Assembly (NCBI RefSeq): GCF_040149665.1
Contig: NZ_JBEFLP010000001.1
Span: 2,356,001 to 2,420,000 of the forward strand
Length of the DNA: 64,000 bases
Direction of reading: 5' to 3'
Source of the DNA: Sulfitobacter sp. HNIBRBA3233
GTDB taxonomy: Bacteria > Pseudomonadota > Alphaproteobacteria > Rhodobacterales > Rhodobacteraceae
Positions 36,313-44,749 of the stretch are shown here, piece by piece. The translations under genes and the position numbers were made by a program. The stretch's first letter is position 1; every line of letters starts with the position of its first letter. The notes under the pieces were generated by a model. The model was given only the letters and a program-made list of their open reading frames with translations. It did no database searches and was not told the origin of the DNA.

Positions 36313-37584
36313 TTAGGTGTTCATCGAGTCAAAGAAGTCGGAGTTTGTTTTCGTCTGCTTCAACTTGGAAATCAAGAACTCTATCGCGTCCGTGGTTCCC
36401 ATCGGATTGAGGATCCGGCGAAGAACGAATGTTTTCTGAAGATCGACCTTGTCGACCAGCAGATCCTCTTTCCGCGTGCCGGATTTCAGGATGTCGATGG
36501 CCGGGAACACGCGTTTGTCCGCAATCTTGCGGTCCAGCACGATTTCCGAGTTACCGGTCCCTTTGAATTCTTCGAAGATGACCTCATCCATGCGGCTGCC
36601 GGTATCGATCAGCGCAGTCGCGATGATGGTCAGCGATCCGCCTTCCTCGATGTTCCGCGCCGCACCAAAGAAGCGTTTCGGGCGTTGCAACGCGTTCGCA
36701 TCCACACCACCCGTCAGAACCTTGCCCGACGAAGGCACAACAGTGTTGAACGCGCGTCCAAGGCGGGTGACGGAGTCGAGCAGGATAACGACATCGCGCT
36801 TGTGTTCGACCAGACGCTTGGCTTTTTCGATCACCATGTCCGATACAGCGACGTGACGCGTGGCAGGCTCATCAAATGTCGAGGATACGACCTCCCCCTT
36901 CACCGAGCGCTGCATATCCGTCACCTCTTCGGGGCGCTCGTCGATCAGCAGGACGATCAGATAGCATTCGGGGTGGTTCTTCTCGATCGAGTTGGCGATG
37001 TTTTGCAACAGAACCGTTTTACCTGTGCGCGGCGGGGCCACGATCAGCGAACGCTGGCCTTTGCCGATCGGCGCGACAAGATCGATGATCCGGGCAGAGC
37101 GGTCCTTGGCTGTCGGATCTTCCAACTCCATCCGAAGACGCTCGTCCGGATAGAGCGGCGTAAGGTTTTCGAATGCAACCTTGTGGCGCGCCTTCTCGGG
37201 CTCCTCGAAATTGATCAAGGTCACTTCGGTCAGCGCAAAGTACCGCTCGTTATCGTCCGGCGCCTTGATCAGCCCCTCGATGGTATCACCCGTCCGCAGG
37301 GACCACTGGCGGATCATGTCCGGCGACACATAGATATCATCCGGACCGGCAAGATAGTTCGCCTCGGGCGAGCGCAGGAAACCGAAACCGTCCTGAAGCA
37401 CTTCAAGAACGCCGTCCCCGGAGATTTCCCAGCCCTCGTCCGCGCGTTCGCGGAGGATCTGGAACATCATCTCGCCCTTGCGCATGGTCGAAGCATTCTC
37501 GATCTCGAGTTCTTCGGCCATGGCGAGCAGGCTCTTGGGGGATTTCGCCTTGAGATCGGCGAGGTTCAGCGTTTCGACTGTCAT
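36313..37584 (-). CDS. rho: transcription termination factor Rho
   Basis: A 423-residue Rho. The N-terminal helical part is [21 protein letters not shown], the RNA-binding cold-shock-like domain contains [23 protein letters not shown] in segments, and the ATPase has Walker [12 protein letters not shown] and the Q/R loops ([23 protein letters not shown]). It is a hexameric RNA helicase that ends transcription. It is probably transcribed from the TTGACA promoter at 37675-37703 and may read into mnmE. Confidence 0.97.
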   Translation of the reverse strand: MTVETLNLADLKAKSPKSLLAMAEELEIENASTMRKGEMMFQILRERADEGWEISGDGVLEVLQDGFGFLRSPEANYLAGPDDIYVSPDMIRQWSLRTGDTIEGLIKAPDDNERYFALTEVTLINFEEPEKARHKVAFENLTPLYPDERLRMELEDPTAKDRSARIIDLVAPIGKGQRSLIVAPPRTGKTVLLQNIANSIEKNHPECYLIVLLIDERPEEVTDMQRSVKGEVVSSTFDEPATRHVAVSDMVIEKAKRLVEHKRDVVILLDSVTRLGRAFNTVVPSSGKVLTGGVDANALQRPKRFFGAARNIEEGGSLTIIATALIDTGSRMDEVIFEEFKGTGNSEIVLDRKIADKRVFPAIDILKSGTRKEDLLVDKVDLQKTFVLRRILNPMGTTDAIEFLISKLKQTKTNSDFFDSMNT

Positions 37585-37674
37585 GGAAATATCCTTGGCC
37601 TGGCATGCGACTGCCAGAGATCTTCGGTTCTGATTGTACGGTATAGGCCGGTCCCCGGACGGGGCGGTGCTGAT

Positions 37675-37703
37675 GCTCTAAGCGCTGGAGCGCATTCTGT
37701 CAA
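37675..37703 (-). promoter_or_regulatory. candidate sigma-70 promoter of rho
   Basis: On the minus strand, a perfect TTGACA (plus-strand 37698-37703), a 17-base spacer and TAGAGC (37675-37680). It lies just beyond the hemJ stop and about 90 bases ahead of the rho ATG, leaving a leader long enough for the self-regulation known for rho in other bacteria. Confidence 0.45.
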
Positions 37704-37712
37704 CGACGGGTA

Positions 37713-38171
37713 TCAAAACTTCACCGTCACGGAGAAGACGATCAGGATCATCAGAAGCGTCGGCACTTCGTTCATCATCCGGTATTGTTTGCCGCTGAGC
37801 GTATTCTCTGCCCGTTGAAAACCCTTCATGCGGCGTGTGAGCCAGATGTGAAAGACCGTCATGGCGATCACGCCCGCAGCCTTGAGCCACGGCCAGACAT
37901 CGCCCCAATACACAATCCCGGGGGTCATCACCAAAAGCAGCCCGAACAGCCATGTCGCCATCATCGCGGGGCTCATGATCACTTTTGCAAGTTTATATTC
38001 CATCATCGCAAACAGCTCGTGAGTTTCCCCATTCAGCCCGACACGTTCGGTATGATGGACCATCAGGCGCGGCAGATAGAACAACGCAGCCATCCACGAG
38101 ATCACCGAGATGATGTGAAACCCTTTGATCCAGGGATACGCCAGACTGAGAAGTTCACTCATGAGTTCCAT
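37713..38171 (-). CDS. hemJ: protoporphyrinogen IX oxidase HemJ (CopD-like membrane protein)
   Basis: A 152-residue membrane protein with four helices. HemJ marks are the conserved His in WIKGFHIISVISWMAALFYLPRLMVHH, MEYKLAKVIMSPAM in helix 2 and RMMNEVPTLLMI before the last helix. It oxidises protoporphyrinogen in heme synthesis in the inner membrane. ATG 38171 is chosen for a strong AAGGAGGT upstream, though the 11-base spacing is long; ATG 38162 is an alternative. The longer frame up to 38300 runs into the putative origin and is not believed. Confidence 0.9.
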   Translation of the reverse strand: MELMSELLSLAYPWIKGFHIISVISWMAALFYLPRLMVHHTERVGLNGETHELFAMMEYKLAKVIMSPAMMATWLFGLLLVMTPGIVYWGDVWPWLKAAGVIAMTVFHIWLTRRMKGFQRAENTLSGKQYRMMNEVPTLLMILIVFSVTVKF

Positions 38172-38568
38172 CCGCTCTTTGGACCTCCTTATAATAATAA
38201 AGAAGAAAAGAAAGATTGTAGTTTTAAGTAGGGGGCGCCGAAACCTGTGGATTATTGAGTTATCCCCGATCGGAGCGGGTGTGAACATCCCGTAAGTCAC
38301 GGTATGGGGGTAACCTGCCGCAGATCAGACAAACATCTGAAATATATAAATAATAGGTATTTTTATCGAACGGAAAACCTGTGGATATCCCTGTGCATGT
38401 GATCCTGGTCCAGGCATCTATACACGCAGCGGTTTGTTCTTCTCCCCAGAGGGAAAAGATCGGCGAAACCCGGTGAGATTTGCCAAAACATCGGCACTTG
38501 AACAGTGGGACCAAATTCTCGACAAGAAGTCCCTAAGATTTCCTTAACTTCATGCAAGAGTTATCCCC
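38172..38568. other. putative chromosomal replication origin (oriC)
   Basis: The only gene-free stretch over 300 bases in the window, between hemJ and maf. Near-consensus DnaA 9-mers (TTATCCACA) are TGTGGATTA at 38246-38254 (reverse), TTATCCCCG at 38260-38268, TGTGGATAT at 38380-38388 (reverse) and TTATCCCCA at 38561-38569. Two AT-rich tracts, about 38188-38228 and 38341-38367, could be unwinding elements. The neighbourhood (parABS and rho on one side, maf-aroE-coaE-dnaQ on the other) matches alphaproteobacterial origins, and genes point away on both sides. No perfect DnaA box is present. Confidence 0.78.
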
Positions 38569-39168
38569 ATGTCTATACAGATCATCCTTGCATCGGGATC
38601 CGCGACCCGCACCCGCCTCTTGTCGCAGGCGATGGTTCCCCACGAGGTACAGGTTGCGCGTATCGACGAGGAAACGATCACCGCATCGCTTCTGGCCGAA
38701 GGTGCAGCGCCGCGGGGCATCGCCGATACATTGGCCGAGATGAAGGCGCGCAAGGTAAGCGAAAAACATCCCGGCGCTCTGGTGATCGGCTGCGATCAGG
38801 TGCTTGAACACGGCGGGGCGCTGCTTGCCAAACCCGAGACCCCCGATGATGCACTGGCGCAGTTGCGCGCGCTGAGCGGGGACCGCCACATGCTGTTGTC
38901 CGCTGCCGTCATTTACGAAGATGGCAAGCCGGTCTGGCGGCACATCGGGCAGGTCAGGCTGCGGATGCGTAAAGTCAGCGACGACTATCTGCAGGATTAC
39001 GTTGCCCGCAACTGGGACAGCATCCGTCACTCTGTCGGTTCCTACAAGCTGGAGGAAGAGGGTGTGCGCCTTTTCACCCGCGTCGAGGGGGATTACTTTA
39101 ACGTGCTCGGTATGCCACTTTTGGAACTGCTGAACTATCTTGTCCTGCGTGGAGATTTGCCGACGTGA
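38569..39168 (+). CDS. maf: Maf-family nucleotide pyrophosphatase
   Basis: A 199-residue Maf/YceF-type protein. It opens IILASGSATRTRLLSQAMV and carries the catalytic Asp of VIGCDQVLE with KP and SYKLEEEG segments of the family; the last part DYFNVLGMPL is the usual end. These enzymes hydrolyse modified nucleoside triphosphates to monophosphates. The ATG is overlapped by a DnaA-box-like 9-mer (38561-38569). First gene of maf-aroE-coaE-dnaQ leaving the origin. Confidence 0.92.
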   Translation: MSIQIILASGSATRTRLLSQAMVPHEVQVARIDEETITASLLAEGAAPRGIADTLAEMKARKVSEKHPGALVIGCDQVLEHGGALLAKPETPDDALAQLRALSGDRHMLLSAAVIYEDGKPVWRHIGQVRLRMRKVSDDYLQDYVARNWDSIRHSVGSYKLEEEGVRLFTRVEGDYFNVLGMPLLELLNYLVLRGDLPT

Positions 39169-40001
39169 CCAACCTGCCCCGTATCCCATTGGCCGGTGTG
39201 ATCGGTTCCCCCATCGCGCATTCGAAATCACCCCAGTTGCACCGGCACTGGCTCGAGACGAACGGCATTCCCGGCTACTATATTCCAATGGATGTGGCAC
39301 CGGATGATCTGGAGCGCGTCTTGCGGACGCTGCCGACAATGGGCTTCGTCGGTGTGAATGTGACAATCCCGCACAAAGAGGCGGTGATGCAGATTGCCGA
39401 TCTTGTCACCGACCGCGCCATTCTGATCGGAGCGGCCAACACGTTGATTTTCCGCAAGGATGGCAAGATCCACGCAGACAATACGGATGGGTACGGATTC
39501 CTCGAAAACCTGCGCAACGGCGCGCCTGACTGGAATCCGAAATCGGGTCCGGCGGCGGTTCTGGGTGCGGGTGGTGCCGCCCGCGCGGTGATCGCATCGC
39601 TTCTGGATGCAGGGGTACCCGAAATCCTTCTTTCCAACAGGACGCGTGTCCGTGCGGACAAGCTCAAGCAGGATTTCGGCAGCCGCCTGCATGTATTTGA
39701 CTGGGTACAGGCCGGTAACATGATCGATGACGCGGCACTTCTGGTGAACACGACCTCTCTGGGCATGATCGGCAAGGGTGAACTGCGCGTCCCGCTGGAC
39801 GGGCTGTCGCCGCGCACCGTGGTGACCGATCTGGTCTATGCACCGCTCAAGACGCAGCTTCTGGCCACCGCCGAAGAGATCGGATGCCCCACGGTCGATG
39901 GTCTGGGCATGCTGCTTCATCAGGCCGTTCCCGCATTCGAGCGGTGGTTCGGGACACGACCCGTCGTCGACCGCGCCACCCGCGCTGCGGCGCTGCGCTG
40001 A
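39165..40001 (+). CDS. aroE: shikimate dehydrogenase
   Basis: A 278-residue AroE. Shikimate binding is seen in GVIGSPIAHSKSPQLH and NVTIPHKEAV (catalytic Lys), ANTLIF and DNTDGYGF; the NADP site is VLGAGGAARAVIASL followed by LSNRTRVRA. It reduces 3-dehydroshikimate in aromatic amino acid synthesis. GTG 39165 overlaps the maf stop by 4 bases. Confidence 0.96.
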   Translation: MTNLPRIPLAGVIGSPIAHSKSPQLHRHWLETNGIPGYYIPMDVAPDDLERVLRTLPTMGFVGVNVTIPHKEAVMQIADLVTDRAILIGAANTLIFRKDGKIHADNTDGYGFLENLRNGAPDWNPKSGPAAVLGAGGAARAVIASLLDAGVPEILLSNRTRVRADKLKQDFGSRLHVFDWVQAGNMIDDAALLVNTTSLGMIGKGELRVPLDGLSPRTVVTDLVYAPLKTQLLATAEEIGCPTVDGLGMLLHQAVPAFERWFGTRPVVDRATRAAALR

Positions 40002-40591
40002 TGTTTCTGCTTGGATTGACCGGCTCCATCGGGATGGGCAAATCGACAACGGCAAAGATGTTCGTCGAAGAGGGCTGTGCGCTTTGGGATGCGGATGCGG
40101 CTGTCCACCGCCTCTATGCCGAAGGGGGCGCAGCGGTCGAACCCTTTCGCGCGGCATTTCCTGACGCCGTCATCGACGGCGCCGTGTCGCGGCCCGCGCT
40201 GAAAGACATCATCAGCGCCGACCCCGAAGCACTGGGGCGGATCGAACGGATCGTTCATCCGCTTGTCGGACAGGACCGCGCGGCATTCATCGCGCAGGCG
40301 CAGACGGATATCGTCGTGCTGGATATTCCGCTGCTCTTCGAAACAGGCGGCGAGGCGCGCGTCGATGCAACGGTTTGCGTCTACGTCGATGCCGACACGC
40401 AGGAAAAGCGGGTCATGGAGCGCGGCACCATGACGCAAGCCCAGTTTGAAGCGATCCGTGCCAAGCAATTGCCCGCAAAGGAAAAATGCGACCGCGCGGA
40501 TTATGTAATTGAAACTGATACGCTTGAACACGCGCGCGCGCAGGTTCAGGATGTCGTCAGAAAGATCAGGAGCAGTTTAACCGATGCGTGA
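40001..40591 (+). CDS. coaE: dephospho-CoA kinase
   Basis: A 196-residue kinase starting at ATG 40001, one base into the aroE TGA. Walker [13 protein letters not shown] is at residues 5-16; [20 protein letters not shown] and the lid with RQ-type QLPAKEK follow. It performs the last step of coenzyme A synthesis. Frames beginning inside aroE are not used. It overlaps dnaQ by 8 bases. Confidence 0.96.
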   Translation: MFLLGLTGSIGMGKSTTAKMFVEEGCALWDADAAVHRLYAEGGAAVEPFRAAFPDAVIDGAVSRPALKDIISADPEALGRIERIVHPLVGQDRAAFIAQAQTDIVVLDIPLLFETGGEARVDATVCVYVDADTQEKRVMERGTMTQAQFEAIRAKQLPAKEKCDRADYVIETDTLEHARAQVQDVVRKIRSSLTDA

Positions 40592-41270
40592 GATCGTCCT
40601 CGATACAGAGACCACCGGATTCGACCCGTCCACGGGCGACCGCATCGTGGAAATCGGCGCCGTCGAACTGATGGGCCATGTGCCTACGGGCCGCACCTAT
40701 CACCAATACATCAACCCCGAACGCGAGATGCCGCAAGAAGCTTTCGAGGTTCATGGGCTGGGCGATGAGTTCCTGCGTGACAAGCCAAAGTTTGCGGAGA
40801 TCGGGCAGGCGTTTCTGGACTTTATCGGTGATGCGAAACTGGTGATCCACAACGCGGCATTCGATATCAAGTTCCTGAACGCCGAGCTCGGCTGGATGAA
40901 GCTGCGCCAGATCCCGTGGGAGCAGGCGATCGACACACTCGCCATCGCGCGCAAGAAATTCCCCGGCTCGCCCTCGTCGCTCGATGCCCTGTGCCGCCGC
41001 TTCGGGATCGACAACTCCTCGCGGACGCTGCACGGCGCGCTTCTCGACAGCGAAATCCTCGCTGAAGTCTATCTTGAGCTGATCGGGGGAAAGCAGCCAG
41101 ACTTCGGCCTGTCACAGCGTGCTGCACCGAAGGCGGGCGAGGCGTCGACCGAATGGGCACCGCGCCCGCGCCCGACGCCCCTGCCATCGCGGATCTCTGA
41201 AAAAGAAAAAGCCGCCCATGCCGAATTTGTCGGCAAGCTGGGCGGCGATCCCTTGTGGCTCAAGGCCTGA
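40584..41270 (+). CDS. dnaQ: DNA polymerase III epsilon subunit (3'-5' proofreading exonuclease)
   Basis: A 228-residue DnaQ. The exonuclease motifs are DTETTG (Exo I, residues 6-11), [13 protein letters not shown] (Exo II) and [14 protein letters not shown] (Exo III with its His). The C-terminal ~45 residues, ending [14 protein letters not shown], are the tail that binds the polymerase subunit. It is the last gene of the origin-proximal run and meets secB head-on with a shared 12-bp palindrome at the two stops. Confidence 0.95.
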   Translation: MREIVLDTETTGFDPSTGDRIVEIGAVELMGHVPTGRTYHQYINPEREMPQEAFEVHGLGDEFLRDKPKFAEIGQAFLDFIGDAKLVIHNAAFDIKFLNAELGWMKLRQIPWEQAIDTLAIARKKFPGSPSSLDALCRRFGIDNSSRTLHGALLDSEILAEVYLELIGGKQPDFGLSQRAAPKAGEASTEWAPRPRPTPLPSRISEKEKAAHAEFVGKLGGDPLWLKA

Positions 41271-41774
41271 TCAGGCGTCGGCGGGCGGCTGGGCGTCCGC
41301 TGCGGTCGTAGATGCCTTACGGCGCGCGATTTCGTTCCGGTACAGCTGGATGAAATCGATGTTTTCAAGGTTCAGCGGTGGGAAGCCGCCATCGCGGGTT
41401 ACATCGCTGACGATCCGGCGCAGGAACGGGAAGATCATGCGTGGGCATTCGATCAGAAGGAACGGATGCAGCTGATCTTCCGGTACGTCCTCGATGTGGA
41501 AAATACCGACATAGTCGATTTCCAGAAGGAAGAGTGTCGTGTCGCTTTCCTTTGCCTTGGATGTCACGTTCAGCTTGATCGCGGTCTCGTACTGGTTCTC
41601 AACGCTGCGTTTCTTCGCATCGAGGCTGACCTGAACCTGCACGTCGGGCTGTACGTCGGATGGCGCGCCTTTTTGCGCCATGATGTTTTCGAATGACATG
41701 TCACGAATGAATTGACCCATCACACGCATCTGAGGGGCTTTTGACTGTTGTGTCGCTGCTTCGGCCTCGGCCAT
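41271..41774 (-). CDS. secB: protein-export chaperone SecB
   Basis: A 167-residue SecB with GQFIRDMSFENIMAQKG, the NVTSKAKESDTTLFLLEIDYVGIF strand region in pieces, and the ECPRMIFPFLRRIVSDVTRDGGFPPL core that binds SecA. It keeps preproteins unfolded in the cytoplasm. ATG 41774 is chosen because AAGGAG lies 6 bases ahead; ATG 41780 touches the ribosome site. Confidence 0.96.
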   Translation of the reverse strand: MAEAEAATQQSKAPQMRVMGQFIRDMSFENIMAQKGAPSDVQPDVQVQVSLDAKKRSVENQYETAIKLNVTSKAKESDTTLFLLEIDYVGIFHIEDVPEDQLHPFLLIECPRMIFPFLRRIVSDVTRDGGFPPLNLENIDFIQLYRNEIARRKASTTAADAQPPADA

Positions 41775-41857
41775 GAGCATCTCCTTTTTGGGAGGTTGAA
41801 ATCAATTCGGGAGACTTAGCAGACCCCGCAAGAGCGCTCAACGGCTTAGTCGGGCGG

Positions 41858-42352
41858 TTATCGCTTGGTCCAGCCTGAATCTCCGCGTGGCGCGTCGTCG
41901 TCGGGAAGTTCGGTGAATTCGCCTTCGATCACATCCCCTCCCGCCGGGCGGCGGGGATCCGGCCGGCCGTGGCCTGTGTGGCCTGCGCGCGCATCGAAGC
42001 TTTGCACCTGAATGCGCTCGCGGATCGCCTTGTAGGCGGCTTTGCGCACGGCGGGGATCAGAAGGGCGAATCCGACCGCATCCGTGAAAAACCCCGGCGT
42101 CAGCAGCAAGGCCCCCGAAAACAGGATCATCGCACCGCTGACCAGTGGTTCGGTGGGGTCCTGCACCTCGGAAAATGATCTCTGGAGCTTGCTCAGCTCC
42201 ATCCGACCCTGACTTTTAACCAGATACGTCCCCGCAATGGCCGTCAGAAGGACGATCAGAAGCGTTGGCCAGAGGCCGATAAAGCCGCCAACCTGTATGA
42301 ACAGCGCGATCTCGATCAGCGGTACGGCAATGAATGCGATTAAAAGCCACAT
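41858..42352 (-). CDS. fxsA: FxsA-family membrane protein
   Basis: A 164-residue protein with the FxsA/YtfJ-like membrane part: WLLIAFIAVPLIEIALFIQVGGFIGLWPTLLIVLLTAI in helices 1-2, SQGRMELSKLQRS between, then GALLLTPGFFTDAVGFALLIPAVR. The C-terminal 45 residues are polar and glycine/proline rich. In E. coli FxsA affects exclusion of phage T7; the housekeeping role is unknown. Divergent from the Tim44-domain gene. AGGATG precedes ATG 42352. Confidence 0.9.
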   Translation of the reverse strand: MWLLIAFIAVPLIEIALFIQVGGFIGLWPTLLIVLLTAIAGTYLVKSQGRMELSKLQRSFSEVQDPTEPLVSGAMILFSGALLLTPGFFTDAVGFALLIPAVRKAAYKAIRERIQVQSFDARAGHTGHGRPDPRRPAGGDVIEGEFTELPDDDAPRGDSGWTKR

Positions 42353-42456
42353 GTGTTAACATCCTTTCCTCGGGCGTCAGAGTGGACTCGCGCCCGTGCT
42401 CACCCTACATAAGGTGCTCAGTCAATTGTTTCCACGCCCTGCCCCATGAGGTGCCT

Positions 42457-43113
42457 ATGAATTCGCCGCTTATCCAGCTTCTGGTTCTCGCCGCTATCGC
42501 GGTCTTTCTGATCCTGAGGTTGAAAAACGTGCTGGGTACGCGCGAGGGTTTCGAGAAACCACCGCTGCCGCAGCAACCTGCCCAGCGTTCCGGCCCCGCC
42601 TTCGAAGTGATCGAAGGCGGCCCCGATCTGGATATCACAGATCACTTCGACGAAGGGACACCGCAGGCCAGGGCCCTGGCCGAGATGAAGCGGATCGAAC
42701 CGTCGTTCAACGTGACCGAATTCATGGCTGGCGCACGCGGCGCTTACGAGATGATCGTCATGGGTTACGAACGTGGCGAGCTTGACGATATCAAGCCCTT
42801 CCTTGCCGAAGATGTCTACGACAGCTTTGTCGATGGCGTGGCCGCGCGCGAGGATCAGGGGCTTTCCATCGAGGCCGAATTCATCGGCGTTCGGGAACTC
42901 CAGCTTGAGGATGTATCGCTCGACCCCGAGACCAAAGAGGCCGAGATGACATTGCGGTTCGTTGCCGAACTGACGTCCGCCGTGCGTGACAGCGACGGAA
43001 AGATCATCGAAGGCAGCCTGACAGACGCCAAGAAACAGAAAGACACATGGGTTTTCGCCCGCATCATGGGTTCGGATGATCCAAATTGGTTCCTGGTCTC
43101 CACAGACGGTTAG
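42457..43113 (+). CDS. Tim44-domain membrane protein
   Basis: A 218-residue protein: an N-terminal helix (QLLVLAAIAVFLILRL), a proline-rich linker, then the Tim44-like domain (FMAGARGAYEMIVMGYERGELDDIKPFL, YDSFVDGVAAREDQGL, RFVAELTSA). Bacterial relatives (TimA) are inner-membrane anchored and of uncertain function. ATG 42457 follows GAGGTG; the frame further upstream lies in the divergent gap. This gene beside secB and mltA is a conserved alphaproteobacterial arrangement. It overlaps the mltA start. Confidence 0.9.
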   Translation: MNSPLIQLLVLAAIAVFLILRLKNVLGTREGFEKPPLPQQPAQRSGPAFEVIEGGPDLDITDHFDEGTPQARALAEMKRIEPSFNVTEFMAGARGAYEMIVMGYERGELDDIKPFLAEDVYDSFVDGVAAREDQGLSIEAEFIGVRELQLEDVSLDPETKEAEMTLRFVAELTSAVRDSDGKIIEGSLTDAKKQKDTWVFARIMGSDDPNWFLVSTDG

Positions 43114-44147
43114 TGGTCGCGCTATGCGTGACGGTTGCTGCACTGGCCTCGTTTCCGGCGGGGCCAGTGGCGTCTGAGGTGCGATATGACGTGCTGTCCT
43201 TCGACCAGCTTGACGGCTGGGCCGAAGATGACCACGCCGCAGCGTTCGAGACCTTCCTGAACACCTGCGGCGATATGAAAGAGCCGGATTGGGAAGCCGT
43301 GTGTCGCTACGCCCGAACCGGCCCCGACCCACGGCACTTTTTCGAACTGCTGTTTCGTCCGGTGCTGATGGACGAAGGCAAACCGGCCCTCTTCACTGGC
43401 TATTTCGAACCTGAACTGGATGGGTCGCTCTACCGCTCCGAAAGATACCGCTATCCCGTCTATAAAATGCCGTCCGAGGCGCTTGAAAATCGCCCGTGGC
43501 TGACCCGACGCGATATTCTGGAAAGCGGGGTCATGGAACACCGGAATCTGGTGATCGCCTATGTCGATGATCCGGTTGAGTTGTTCTTTCTCCAGATTCA
43601 GGGGTCCGGGCGCATCCGTCTTCCCGACGGAAGTGCGCTGCGCGTCGGCTATCGCGGATCGAACGGGCACGAATACCGCTCCATCGGGCAGGAACTGGTG
43701 CGGCGCGGCGTTTATGAGCCCCATCAGGTCAGCGCGCAAGTCATCAAGAACTGGGTCCGGCGCAATCCGGTCGATGGGCAGGAGCTTTTATTTCACAATC
43801 CGTCATATGTGTTTTTCCGCGAAGTCAGCAGGGTTCCTGCGGATCGCGGGCCGCTTGGCGCGATGAACAGATCCGTCACCACCCTGCGCACGGTCGCTGT
43901 CGATCCGGCGTTCGTGCCCCTCGGGGCCCCTGTCTGGATCGAAAAGGACGGTGAAAGGCCCATGCGCAGGCTTATGGTCGCGCAGGATACCGGATCGGCG
44001 ATCAAGGGTGCACAACGTGCCGATGTTTTCTTTGGGACCGGCGACGGCGCTGGCCGCGCGGCGGGACGTTTGCGCGATCCGGGCAGGATGCTTGTCTTGC
44101 TGCCGATCCAGAGGGCCTATGCCCTTTTGCCGGAGTCCGCGATATGA
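43086..44147 (+). CDS. mltA: membrane-bound lytic murein transglycosylase A
   Basis: A 353-residue MltA. From TTG 43086 the N-terminus is a signal peptide with a basic start (HRRLVVALCVTVAALASFPAGPVAS). The MltA domain has LFTGYFEPELDGS and LFFLQIQGSGRIRLPDGS, and the C-terminal 3D domain holds the catalytic Asp in LMVAQDTGSAIKGAQRADVFFG. It cleaves the glycan chains of murein. A GTG at 43113 is the other possible start but gives a signal without basic residues. It overlaps the Tim44-domain gene by 28 bases and the next gene by ATGA. Confidence 0.92.
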   Translation: MVPGLHRRLVVALCVTVAALASFPAGPVASEVRYDVLSFDQLDGWAEDDHAAAFETFLNTCGDMKEPDWEAVCRYARTGPDPRHFFELLFRPVLMDEGKPALFTGYFEPELDGSLYRSERYRYPVYKMPSEALENRPWLTRRDILESGVMEHRNLVIAYVDDPVELFFLQIQGSGRIRLPDGSALRVGYRGSNGHEYRSIGQELVRRGVYEPHQVSAQVIKNWVRRNPVDGQELLFHNPSYVFFREVSRVPADRGPLGAMNRSVTTLRTVAVDPAFVPLGAPVWIEKDGERPMRRLMVAQDTGSAIKGAQRADVFFGTGDGAGRAAGRLRDPGRMLVLLPIQRAYALLPESAI

Positions 44148-44749
44148 AGCGGCGCAGGCTCAGCAAGGAAGACCGCGAGCTGTGGGAGCGCGTCACGGCC
44201 AAGACCGAGCGGATGGCTAAATCCGATCTTGAGCCTGCGCGTTTCGACCCCGACGCGAGCATGCCCGCGCCCGCGCGGCGACCGGACCAGAAGACGCTGC
44301 GCAAGTCGCGCGAAACGCTTCTGGGCAAACCGAAGGGGCAACGCCCGGGCAAGGGCCACGACCTGATGCCGTCGATACAGGACCAGCTGCGCAAATCCCC
44401 CGTGCAGATGGACCGCAAGACCCACGGCAAGCTCACCCGCGGAAAGCTGCGCCCGGAGGGTAAGATCGACCTGCACGGCATGACACTCGACCGCGCCCAC
44501 CCTGCCCTGACCGGATTTGTCCTGAAGGCCCACGCGCAGGGAAAGCGGCTGATTCTCGTGGTGACAGGCAAAGGCAAGCAGCGCGACGAAGGTGGGCCAA
44601 TTCCCGTCCGCCTCGGGGTGCTGCGCCATCAAGTGCCACAGTGGCTGCAAATGCCGCCGCTCTCGTCCGTGGTGTTGCAGATCACGCCGGCCCACATCAG
44701 CCACGGGGGTGGCGGGGCCTACTATGTCTATCTCAGGCGACAGCGGTAG
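44144..44749 (+). CDS. Smr-domain protein
   Basis: A 201-residue basic protein. The first ~105 residues are charged and poorly ordered; the C-terminal Smr domain has KIDLHGMTLDRAHPALTGF and ILVVTGKGKQR, the LDxHG and TGxG marks of Smr endonucleases. It probably binds or cuts branched DNA or RNA. Coupled to mltA by ATGA; its end overlaps the convergent MFS gene by 17 bases. Confidence 0.9.
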   Translation: MKRRRLSKEDRELWERVTAKTERMAKSDLEPARFDPDASMPAPARRPDQKTLRKSRETLLGKPKGQRPGKGHDLMPSIQDQLRKSPVQMDRKTHGKLTRGKLRPEGKIDLHGMTLDRAHPALTGFVLKAHAQGKRLILVVTGKGKQRDEGGPIPVRLGVLRHQVPQWLQMPPLSSVVLQITPAHISHGGGGAYYVYLRRQR

